Below are positions 1-5,386 of a stretch of DNA of 6,599 nt, piece by piece (within the stretch, counting starts at the first letter, position 1; each line of letters opens with the position of its first letter). Made by a program: the position numbers and the translations under genes. The stretch comes from Pseudomonadota bacterium (GTDB taxonomy: Bacteria > Desulfobacterota > Desulfobulbia > Desulfobulbales > DAOVYS01), in the NCBI GenBank assembly GCA_030635485.1, contig DAOVYS010000151.1, positions 1-6,599 of the forward strand, given 5' to 3'. The notes beneath the pieces are model-generated. The model was not told where the DNA came from. It did no database searches and saw only the letters and a list, made by a program, of their open reading frames with translations.

Positions 1-57
1 GTTAATGACATTGAAGTAAAAATTGCAATTTTAAGGATGCCGGGAGGTTTTAAAGAA

Positions 58-1170
58 ATGTTCAGGTTTGATAGGCGGCTGCTGTTGAATTTTGACTGGG
101 TAATGCTTTTTCTGATGCTGCTTGTTGCGGCTATGGGACTTGCAAACCTGTATAGCGCCGTGTACCAGGCCCCTCAGTATGGAACCCCTGTATATATCAA
201 GCAGGCCTATTTTTTTCTTATGGGATTTGCAGTGATTTTTTTTATCATCTGTTTTGATTATCACCTTCTGCTTTCATTAAATTATAAACTCTATGTTTTT
301 GTCATTATCCTCTTGCTGGCCGCCCTTTTTTTCGGAAAGAGCGAGACCAGCACCCAGCGGTGGATCAGTCTGGGTTTTTTTAATCTGCAACCTTCAGAGC
401 CTGCCAAGTTGTGTCTTGTCGTTACACTTGCCAGTTATTATTACCGCAAGGATACGGACAAGGGGTTCTCGTTTAAGGAATTACTTCCTCCGATCCTTCT
501 GACTCTTCTTCCGTTTCTTCTCATCCTGAAACAGCCTGATCTGGGTACCGCGATGATGCTGGTTTTCATTTTTGTTTCAATGACCCTTTTCGTGAAGATC
601 AGGTGGACTGCGCTCACTATCCTTTTCACAGTCTTTTTTTCTATTATCCCCTTATCCTGGAAATTTTTTTTAAAGCCCTATCAAAAAGAACGGATTTTTA
701 CTTTTTTAAACCCTGAAAGCGATCCTTTAGGTAGAGGGTATCATATCATTCAGTCCAAGATCGCGGTCGGGAGCGGCCTCAAATTCGGCAAGGGTTTTCT
801 TGAGGGTACCCAGGGGCAGCTGGATTTTTTGCCGGAGAGGCATACGGATTTTGCGTTTTCCGTGTGGGCGGAGGAATGGGGGTTTAGTGGGTCGCTTTTT
901 TTTCTGGTCTGTTATTTTTCTCTGCTTCTCTGGTGTTTAACCATCGCAATAACATCCAGGGACAAATTCGGCGTACTTCTTGCTCAGGGGATAGTGTCAC
1001 TCATGTTCTGGCAGGCCTTTATCAACCTGGCCATGGTCATGGGTCTGCTTCCGGTTGTCGGCATGCCGCTCCCTCTGTTCAGTTACGGAGGTTCCTCTTT
1101 AATTACAACTCTTGCCGGATTCGCGATTCTGCTGAATATTCGGATGCGCAGGCATTTGACGAAGATCTAG
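58..1170 (+). CDS. rodA: Rod shape-determining protein RodA, SEDS-family peptidoglycan glycosyltransferase
   Basis: Integral inner-membrane protein that polymerises lipid II into glycan strands during side-wall elongation, working with a class B penicillin-binding protein (PBP2) in the Rod complex. I see about ten hydrophobic segments and the SEDS landmarks: RWISLGFFNLQPSEPAKL near residues 101-117, KQPDLGTAMM at 158-167, a large outer loop with NPESDPLGRGYH and LPERHTDFAFSVWAEEWG, and GMPLPLFSYGGSS near the C-terminus. The Asp of HTDF (residue 264) fits the catalytic Asp known in E. coli RodA. The length, 370 residues, is normal. I chose ATG 58 because GGGAGG at 42-47 lies 10 bases upstream and the protein then begins MFRFDRRLLLNFDW, a usual RodA N-terminus. 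An in-frame ATG at 37 would add seven residues, but the Shine-Dalgarno would fall inside it. The end of the preceding gene, perhaps the PBP2 gene, may lie in bases 1-19 but cannot be identified. Confidence 0.95.
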   Translation: MFRFDRRLLLNFDWVMLFLMLLVAAMGLANLYSAVYQAPQYGTPVYIKQAYFFLMGFAVIFFIICFDYHLLLSLNYKLYVFVIILLLAALFFGKSETSTQRWISLGFFNLQPSEPAKLCLVVTLASYYYRKDTDKGFSFKELLPPILLTLLPFLLILKQPDLGTAMMLVFIFVSMTLFVKIRWTALTILFTVFFSIIPLSWKFFLKPYQKERIFTFLNPESDPLGRGYHIIQSKIAVGSGLKFGKGFLEGTQGQLDFLPERHTDFAFSVWAEEWGFSGSLFFLVCYFSLLLWCLTIAITSRDKFGVLLAQGIVSLMFWQAFINLAMVMGLLPVVGMPLPLFSYGGSSLITTLAGFAILLNIRMRRHLTKI

Positions 1171-1179
1171 CTTGGGCGA

Positions 1180-1207
1180 GTGATGAATGACAAATGACAA
1201 GTGACTA
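1180..1207 (+). repeat. Degenerate 7-bp tandem repeat between rodA and the SplB-like gene
   Basis: Four consecutive heptads read GTGATGA, ATGACAA, ATGACAA, GTGACTA (consensus RTGACAA). Three ATG codons in the array (1183, 1187, 1194) each run into a stop within a few codons. The GTG at 1201, which opens the downstream reading frame, is part of the last unit, so it is a poor candidate for a real start. The repeat is short and its function is unknown. Confidence 0.5.
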
Positions 1208-1224
1208 ATAAAGGGCTTGATTGG

Positions 1225-2361
1225 ATGAATTTTTTTACTCCGGTTTCCGGTCTGACTCATCGTGATCCGGTGGATTTTATCAGACGCATATTTGTGGAAA
1301 AGAGTTGCGTTGATCTGCCTTACACAAGGGAAATTCTCTCTCGAGCCGGCGCTATCCCTGTAGAGGTGTTGGATGACAGGCAAACGCCTGAAAGTGGTTT
1401 AAATCCTTATCCGGAGAGCCTTGCCCAGGGGAAGAGAGATCTTTTTTTGTGCCGCAATCGGGGGAAATTCTTCAAATCATGTCCAGGAACCAGGGAGTAC
1501 CGCTGCTGCGGTTACTACGTGTTGAACATCGGCATGAACTGTCCCATGGATTGCGTCTACTGCATTCTACAGGCCTATCTGAATAATCCGTGGCTCTCCT
1601 TTTTTGTAAATGTGGATGATCTGCTTTCCGAATTGACACAGGCGGTTGTGGTTCAGAATAAAGGATTTTTGCGGATCGGAACAGGAGAATTCACAGACAG
1701 CATGGCCCTTGACCGGCTTACCCGGCTGAGCGGGATCCTGGTCGAATTCATGCGGGACAAAGACTCGGCGATCCTGGAACTGAAGACCAAAGCAACAGTG
1801 GTTGACCATTTAAAGGATCTGGACCATGGAGGCCGAACCATATTAGCCTGGTCACTGAACAGTCAGGAAGTAATGGCTCGCGAAGAGTTTCGTACAGCGC
1901 CATTTGAAGCGCGTCTTGCCGCTGCGGCGGATTGCGCATCCTGGGGATACAGGCTGGCCTTTCATTTTGATCCGATCATATATCATCCTGGCTGGAAAGA
2001 GGGATATGCGGAAACAGTGGAAAGGCTTTTTGATTCAGTCCCAAAAGAATCCATAGTCTGGATAAGTATGGGTGCCTTACGTTTTCTGCCTGCATTGAAA
2101 TCCATTGCCGGGAAACGGTTTCCCAATTCGAGGTTCTTTCATGAGGAATTTGTTCCCGGACTTGACGGGAAGTCCCGCTATTTCAGATCCTTGAGAGTCG
2201 AAATGTACAAACACCTTTTTGATCTGATCAGCCGTCGGGCCTCTTCCGACACATGCGTTTATTTTTGCATGGAAAGTGATGAGATATGGCGGGAGGTGTT
2301 CGGGTTCTGTCCGGAAGAACGGGGCGGCCTGCCTGCTATGTTGGACAGGACGGTGGAATAG
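1225..2361 (+). CDS. Radical SAM protein, spore photoproduct lyase (SplB)-like family
   Basis: Predicted cytoplasmic [4Fe-4S] radical SAM enzyme of the SplB / DNA photolyase-like superfamily. Counted from ATG 1225 (378 residues), the cluster motif CPMDCVYC gives C106, C110 and C113. SplB-like landmarks follow in order: FFVNVDD after the cluster, RIGTGEFTDSMALDRLT (150-166), LKTKATVVDHLKDLDHGG, AWSLNS, AFHFDPIIYHPGWKEGY and, near the end, CVYFCMESDEIW. More cysteines precede the cluster (C86, C94, C95). True spore photoproduct lyase repairs the spore thymine dimer using a cysteine H-donor; from remembered alignment that position is E155 here, so the substrate is probably different or the donor lies elsewhere (C344 or C348 are candidates). 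The ATG at 1225 has AAAGGG ending 9 bases upstream. An in-frame GTG at 1201 adds eight residues but lacks a ribosome site and lies in a tandem repeat. It follows rodA by 54 bases and may be co-transcribed. The family call is firm, the substrate unknown. Confidence 0.85.
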   Translation: MNFFTPVSGLTHRDPVDFIRRIFVEKSCVDLPYTREILSRAGAIPVEVLDDRQTPESGLNPYPESLAQGKRDLFLCRNRGKFFKSCPGTREYRCCGYYVLNIGMNCPMDCVYCILQAYLNNPWLSFFVNVDDLLSELTQAVVVQNKGFLRIGTGEFTDSMALDRLTRLSGILVEFMRDKDSAILELKTKATVVDHLKDLDHGGRTILAWSLNSQEVMAREEFRTAPFEARLAAAADCASWGYRLAFHFDPIIYHPGWKEGYAETVERLFDSVPKESIVWISMGALRFLPALKSIAGKRFPNSRFFHEEFVPGLDGKSRYFRSLRVEMYKHLFDLISRRASSDTCVYFCMESDEIWREVFGFCPEERGGLPAMLDRTVE

Positions 2362-2446
2362 GGGGAAACTTGAGGCAATCGCATGAAATTCATTTTGCGG
2401 AAATTGTACAATATTTCGTAGTTTCAACCAATTGCAGAAGAAAAAT

Positions 2447-2467
2447 GAATATCGAATAACGAAGTTT
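2447..2467 (+). repeat. Degenerate 7-bp tandem repeat downstream of the SplB-like gene
   Basis: Three consecutive heptads read GAATATC, GAATAAC, GAAGTTT. The unit differs from the RTGACAA heptads before the SplB-like gene but has the same period. AATAACGAAG (2455-2464) occurs again just after ssb at 3089-3098. The array is short and could be chance. The rest of the 255-bp gap 2362-2616 holds a small palindrome at 2380-2399 (ATGAA/TTCAT core) without a U-tract, and the candidate ssb promoter. Confidence 0.35.
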
Positions 2468-2476
2468 AAAAGCTTT

Positions 2477-2504
2477 TTCACTTCAACATCCTTTCAAGTA
2501 TGAT
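2477..2504 (+). promoter_or_regulatory. Candidate sigma70-type promoter for ssb
   Basis: TTCACT (2477-2482, four of six matches to TTGACA) and TATGAT (2499-2504, five of six matches to TATAAT) are spaced by 16 bases. Transcription would begin near 2511, giving a leader of roughly 105 bases before ssb. The gap of 255 bases after the SplB-like gene makes a separate ssb promoter reasonable. This is read by eye only. Confidence 0.4.
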
Positions 2505-2616
2505 ATAGTGCATGAGTTTAAAATCGCGGGAAGATGGAGTCGAATCATTGCCGGGCGATGTGTAAGTGTTTTGTTGTATGAAATCGTAAAGTTAATGACC
2601 CAAATGAGGTGAAACA

Positions 2617-3066
2617 ATGATTAATAAGGTGATTCTTATTGGTAATCTGGGGGCTGATCCTGAAATTCGTTATTCTCAGACCGGCACGCCTGTTGCCACG
2701 TTCAGTGTAGCGACCACGGAAGTCTGGAAAAAACAGGATGGGTCCAAGGAGGAGCAGACGGAATGGCACCGTATTGTGGCGTTTAAGCGTCTTGCCGAGA
2801 TTTGCGGAGAGTATCTGGCAAAAGGTTCAAAAGTCTATATAGAAGGTAGGCTGCAGACCCGTAAATGGGAAGACCGGGACGGCAATAATCGTTATACAAC
2901 GGAGATCGTAGCAAGGGATATGAAGATGTTGACGCCTCGTGGCGGCGATGGAGGCGGCAGACAATATGGGAATGATGAGCCGCCCTTGCCTGAACCTCCC
3001 GCGGGAGCTGATGAACCTTCATCAATGGGACCTGAATCATCCATGGGAGAAGATGTCCCTTTCTAA
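2617..3066 (+). CDS. ssb: Single-stranded DNA-binding protein SSB
   Basis: Binds and protects ssDNA in replication, recombination and repair, and recruits partner proteins through its acidic C-terminal tip. The 149-residue product has an OB-fold domain (about 1-106) with the family hallmarks MINKVILIGNLGADPEIRY, EQTEWHRIVAF, EYLAKGSKVYIEGRL and TRKWEDRDGNNRYTTEIV. W37, W50, F56 and W84 fit the DNA-stacking W40, W54, F60 and W88 of E. coli SSB. A short Gly- then Pro-rich linker leads to the tip GEDVPF, a conservative version of DDIPF. The start has a strong ribosome site, GAGGTG at 2606-2611, five bases before ATG. It stands apart from its neighbours: 255 bases after the SplB-like gene, probably with its own promoter, and followed by a terminator-like hairpin. 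Confidence 0.97.
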   Translation: MINKVILIGNLGADPEIRYSQTGTPVATFSVATTEVWKKQDGSKEEQTEWHRIVAFKRLAEICGEYLAKGSKVYIEGRLQTRKWEDRDGNNRYTTEIVARDMKMLTPRGGDGGGRQYGNDEPPLPEPPAGADEPSSMGPESSMGEDVPF

Positions 3067-3137
3067 GCTCCTTTGCAAACAACTAGGAAATAACGAAGAG
3101 TTGGGGGAAAAGTCCATTCTCGGACAACCTCCTAGAT

Positions 3138-3195
3138 AAACCGTTCATTGGTCGGGATTGACAGAGCAATTCCAAAGGTGAGCGGTTTTTGTTTT
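3138..3195 (+). terminator. Probable intrinsic terminator downstream of ssb
   Basis: AAACCGTTCA (3138-3147) pairs with TGAGCGGTTT (3179-3188) over ten base pairs with one G-U. Inside, TTGG (3148-3151) pairs with CCAA (3172-3175) and ATTG (3157-3160) with CAAT (3167-3170) around the loop ACAGAG. The stem runs into TTTTTGTTTT (3186-3195). The hairpin is longer and more interrupted than a textbook terminator, but its position about 70 bases after ssb and the U-rich tail support the call. Confidence 0.6.
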
Positions 3196-3267
3196 CAGCC
3201 TTCCGTCCATGTTGCCAATAAAGACTGGGATGCTTAATGTTATTTTATTGATTGTAGTTGTTATTAA

Positions 3268-3289
3268 TCGGCCAACCCGACCTACATAA
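3268..3289 (-). repeat. Truncated REP element (first of three)
   Basis: Read on the minus strand this gives GTAGGTCGGGTT followed by GGCCGA, which is the GTAG tag and first stem half of a REP; the second stem half is absent. AACCCGACCTACATAA (3274-3289) is a perfect 16-bp inverted copy of 3300-3315 in the next element, so the two lie in head-to-head orientation with ten bases between them. Confidence 0.6.
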
Positions 3290-3302
3290 AAACAACGTCT
3301 TA

Positions 3303-3339
3303 TGTAGGTCGGGTTAGGCCGATAGGCCGTAACCCGACG
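3303..3339 (+). repeat. REP element (second of three, plus orientation)
   Basis: GTAG (3304-3307) is followed by GTCGGGTTA (3308-3316) pairing with TAACCCGAC (3330-3338) in a nine-base-pair stem. A bulged G and an inner GGCC/GGCC stem close on the loop GATA. A GTAG tag 5' of a bulged hairpin is the known form of REP sequences mobilised by RAYT (TnpA-REP, Y1) transposases. No such gene is in the window. Confidence 0.75.
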
Positions 3340-3355
3340 CTTTCAACTGGTTTTT

Positions 3356-3386
3356 GTCGGGTTACGCTTCGCTAACCCGACCTACA
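3356..3386 (-). repeat. REP element (third of three, minus orientation)
   Basis: On the minus strand this reads GTAG, then GTCGGGTTA, GCGAAGCG, TAACCCGAC: the same nine-base-pair stem as the second element but with a different hairpin tip. TAACCCGACCTACA (3373-3386) is a perfect inverted copy of 3303-3316, so elements two and three form a tail-to-tail pair, the arrangement called a BIME. An open reading frame running in from here into dnaJ (from TTG 3354) is only repeat DNA. Confidence 0.75.
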
Positions 3387-3452
3387 CGATTGATTTTATT
3401 AGGGAAAGGGTTGGCCGAATATTTACTTGAAGTTGTTATTAATGGGTTAAGA

Positions 3453-4421
3453 ATGGACTATTACAATGTTCTGGGCGTGTCAAAAGGCGCGTCCGGTGAT
3501 GAGATAAAAAAGGCCTATCGTAAATCAGCCCTCAAGTACCATCCGGATCAGAACCAGGGTGACAAGCAGGCGGAAGAAAAGTTCAAAGAGGTCAACGAGG
3601 CGTACGCTGTTTTGTCTGACCCTGAGAAACGTCGGCAGTACGATACGTTTGGCGAAGCCGGTTTCCAGCAGCGTTTCAGCCAGGAAGATATTTTCCGGAA
3701 TTTCGACATGGGATCCATTTTTAGGGAGTTCGGGGTCAACTTCGGCGGTGGAATGGGCGGTTTCCAAAGGGGAGGTTCTTCAGGAGGCAGTCCATTTGAT
3801 GCGTTTTTTCAGCAGTCCGGGGGGGGGAGAGGCGGATCTCGGGGTTTTCAGTCCGGCTTTGGCAGTGGTGGATGCGGTCGTACTGCCAGGCCGATTAAAG
3901 GCGGTGACCTCAGTATGGAGCTGCCTGTCTCCTTAAATGATGTGTTGACCGGTGGAGAAAAGACCATTTTGCTTGGACGCGGGCTGGATGCGGATAAGGT
4001 CTCCGTCAAGATCCCTATGGGTATCAGTGCCGGGAAAAAACTCAGAATCACGGGAAAAGGCTCCCCCTCTCCCATGGGTGGACCGCCTGGTGATCTTTAT
4101 CTGCATATAACGACGCAGTTTCACCCCGATTTTACGAGGGAGGAAAATAACCTTATAACGAAAAAAGAGATCCCGTATAGTTCAGCGGTTCTGGGAACTA
4201 AAATTTCTATCACAAACCTGGAAGGGAAGCAACTCAAAGTCCGGGTGCCGGTCGGCATACAGTCTCACGGGAAACTGCGTCTCAAGGGGCACGGACTGCC
4301 TTCAGGCCCCCGGGGGGGCTCCAGGGGCGATATTATTGTCGTTATTTCGGTTTTGGTTCCAAAAAAATTGAGCACGGAGCAGGAAAGCCTTGTCAAGCAA
4401 CTGGCAGAGTCAGGGCTTTAG
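3453..4421 (+). CDS. DnaJ/CbpA-type co-chaperone without zinc finger
   Basis: Class II Hsp40: its J domain stimulates a DnaK-type ATPase and its C-terminal domains bind unfolded protein in the cytoplasm. The 322-residue product has a J domain at about 1-68 (MDYYNVLGVSKGASGDEIKK, with HPD at 30-32), a Gly/Phe-rich linker at about 70-145 (DMGSIF, FGGGMGGF, GFGSGGCG), and two beta-rich substrate domains at about 150-320 (GGDLSMELPVSLNDVLTGG, KVSVKIPMGISAGKKLRI, GGPPGDLYLHI, KLRLKGHGLP, GDIIVVISVLVPKKL). The CxxCxGxG zinc repeats of DnaJ proper are missing and only one cysteine (C141) is present, so it resembles CbpA or DnaJ2 rather than dnaJ. I start at ATG 3453 because the J domain begins there and the open frame upstream (to TTG 3354) is REP sequence. 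The ribosome site is weak. No CbpM-like partner or dnaK/grpE gene is nearby. It converges with purC. Confidence 0.92.
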   Translation: MDYYNVLGVSKGASGDEIKKAYRKSALKYHPDQNQGDKQAEEKFKEVNEAYAVLSDPEKRRQYDTFGEAGFQQRFSQEDIFRNFDMGSIFREFGVNFGGGMGGFQRGGSSGGSPFDAFFQQSGGGRGGSRGFQSGFGSGGCGRTARPIKGGDLSMELPVSLNDVLTGGEKTILLGRGLDADKVSVKIPMGISAGKKLRITGKGSPSPMGGPPGDLYLHITTQFHPDFTREENNLITKKEIPYSSAVLGTKISITNLEGKQLKVRVPVGIQSHGKLRLKGHGLPSGPRGGSRGDIIVVISVLVPKKLSTEQESLVKQLAESGL

Positions 4422-4441
4422 CAGGTTTTTTTCGGAACCTG
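4422..4441. other. Small hairpin in the convergent dnaJ-purC gap
   Basis: CAGGTT (4422-4427) pairs with AACCTG (4436-4441) around an eight-base loop, directly after the dnaJ-like stop. It is in the right place to end transcription from both sides of this 70-bp convergent gap. However, there is no U-tract after it on either strand, so I call it only a possible weak terminator. The rest of the gap holds two copies of TCACAATT (4447-4454 and 4492-4499). Confidence 0.25.
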
Positions 4442-4491
4442 AGGAATCACAATTGTAACTATTCAGCGTGATGCCGGAATATAGCTAAAAT

Positions 4492-5385
4492 TCACAATTT
4501 AATCCCGGTCAGCCGTTTCAGGGCTTCCAGGTATCTTGACGTGGTTTTATCTATGATCTCTTTTGGGAGGTCTGGAGGTGGCGGGGTCTTTGGCCAGTCG
4601 AGCGAAGAGAGGTAATCTCTTAAGAACTGTTTGTCAAAACTCGGCTGCCCGCCGCCGGGCTGGTATTGGTCATGGGGCCAGAAGCGTGACGAGTCAGGGG
4701 TCAGAACCTCGTCGATCAAAATTAGTTCACCATTGTACATGCCTAATTCGAATTTTGTGTCCGCAATAATTATCCCCTTGCCGAGAGCATAGTCTGCCGC
4801 TTTCTGATACAGCTTGATGCAGACATCGGCTATTTTTTCGGTCTCATCTTTTCCAACCAGGTTTTCCATCTGATCAATAGAGATATTTTCATCATGCAGC
4901 CCAAGGTCAGCCTTGGTGGAAGGCGTGAACAACGGTTCGGGGAATTTTTCCGATTCCTTCATTCCTGCCTGCAGAGTGAATCCGCAGACGTTTTTATCCT
5001 TTTGATAGGCCTTCCAGAATGATCCGGAGATGTATCCCCGCACAATACATTCCACAGGAAGGGGTTTTGCCTTTTTCACAAGCATGCTGCGCCTCTTGAG
5101 CTGGTCTTGGTAAGGGGAGCATTTTTCAGGATATTCATTTGTATTTGCCGTGATCAGGTGGTTCGGGATGATCTCTTTTAAATATTCGAACCAGAATAGA
5201 GAGAGGCTTGTAAGAACCGTTCCCTTATTGATAATGGCATCATTCATGACCACATCATATGCGGAGATGCGGTCGGTTGCCACCATCAGCAGTTTGTTGT
5301 CTATTTCGTAGAGATCCCGGACCTTGCCACGATGGATCAGATTCAAGTCGTCAAAATTGGTTGTGAGTAATGGTTTTGCAGTCAT
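4492..5385 (-). CDS. purC: Phosphoribosylaminoimidazole-succinocarboxamide synthase (SAICAR synthetase)
   Basis: Cytoplasmic purine-biosynthesis enzyme that joins aspartate to CAIR with ATP to give SAICAR (EC 6.3.2.6). The 297-residue protein is complete and belongs to the longer form seen in yeast Ade1 and many bacteria, rather than the ~240-residue form. Visible motifs are RGKVRDLY (19-26), ATDRISAYD (36-44), VECIVRGYISGSFW (111-124), TKADLGLHDENI (157-168), DTKFELG (209-215) and DEVLTPDSSRFWP (225-237), which cover the nucleotide- and substrate-binding signatures. The ATG lies one base after the stop of the upstream sugar kinase (TAA, A, ATG). Only a weak GGAA-type ribosome site exists, inside the kinase's last codons, so translation is probably coupled to that gene. 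No other pur genes are in the window. Confidence 0.97.
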   Translation of the reverse strand: MTAKPLLTTNFDDLNLIHRGKVRDLYEIDNKLLMVATDRISAYDVVMNDAIINKGTVLTSLSLFWFEYLKEIIPNHLITANTNEYPEKCSPYQDQLKRRSMLVKKAKPLPVECIVRGYISGSFWKAYQKDKNVCGFTLQAGMKESEKFPEPLFTPSTKADLGLHDENISIDQMENLVGKDETEKIADVCIKLYQKAADYALGKGIIIADTKFELGMYNGELILIDEVLTPDSSRFWPHDQYQPGGGQPSFDKQFLRDYLSSLDWPKTPPPPDLPKEIIDKTTSRYLEALKRLTGIKL

Positions 5386-5386
5386 T

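Larger units (their letters stand above)
3252..3443. repeat. Imperfect 17-bp direct repeats bracketing the REP cluster
   Basis: TTGTAGTTGTTATTAAT (3252-3268) and TTGAAGTTGTTATTAAT (3427-3443) match at 16 of 17 positions. Just inside them is a perfect 11-bp inverted repeat: TCGGCCAACCC (3268-3278) abuts the left copy, and GGGTTGGCCGA (3408-3418) lies eight bases before the right copy. Direct repeats outside inverted repeats are the arrangement expected of a small non-autonomous insertion with a target duplication, or of a local recombination event. The right copy forms the immediate 5' region of the dnaJ-like gene, so it may be the original site. Confidence 0.5.
3067..3452. other. 386-bp ssb-dnaJ intergenic region: structured RNA, terminator and REP cluster
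   Basis: I see no protein gene here. From left to right it holds a possible folded segment at 3083-3135 (CTAGGA pairs with TCCTAG; a GTCC/GGAC hairpin around ATTCTC at 3112-3125), the ssb terminator candidate at 3138-3195, a plain stretch at 3196-3251, a 17-bp direct-repeat copy (3252-3268), three REP sequences (3268-3386), an AT-rich stretch and the second direct-repeat copy (3427-3443). A candidate extended -10 for dnaJ, TGTTATTAA (3434-3442), lies within that second copy but would leave a leader of only a few bases, so I do not call it as a promoter. Confidence 0.6.

Noticed and set aside
1..36. End of an upstream gene such as mrdA (PBP2): stops occur at 3-8 (TAATGA) and 17-19 (TAA) in two frames
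   Set aside because: At most five codons are visible, too few to support a partial CDS or a product name.
37..57. ATG at 37 as the rodA start
   Set aside because: The strong GGGAGG site lies after it and is correctly spaced for ATG 58, and the family N-terminus matches a start at 58.
2380..2399. Palindrome after the SplB-like gene as its terminator
   Set aside because: The stem is short and AT-rich with a three-base bulge, and no U-tract follows it.
2077..2481. Minus-strand open frame of 134 codons opposite the end of the SplB-like gene
   Set aside because: It lies antisense to a clear gene, its N-terminal part is translated heptad-repeat DNA, and it resembles no protein family.
2512..2565. 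A 17-codon reading frame (MSLKSREDGVESLPGDV) in the ssb leader, just after the candidate promoter
   Set aside because: It has no ribosome-binding site and no regulatory features such as repeated codons or a following attenuator; such a length is expected by chance.
3252..3443. The direct repeats around the REP cluster as CRISPR repeats or a phage attachment site
   Set aside because: There are only two imperfect copies, no regular spacers, no tRNA, and no integrase or cas gene.
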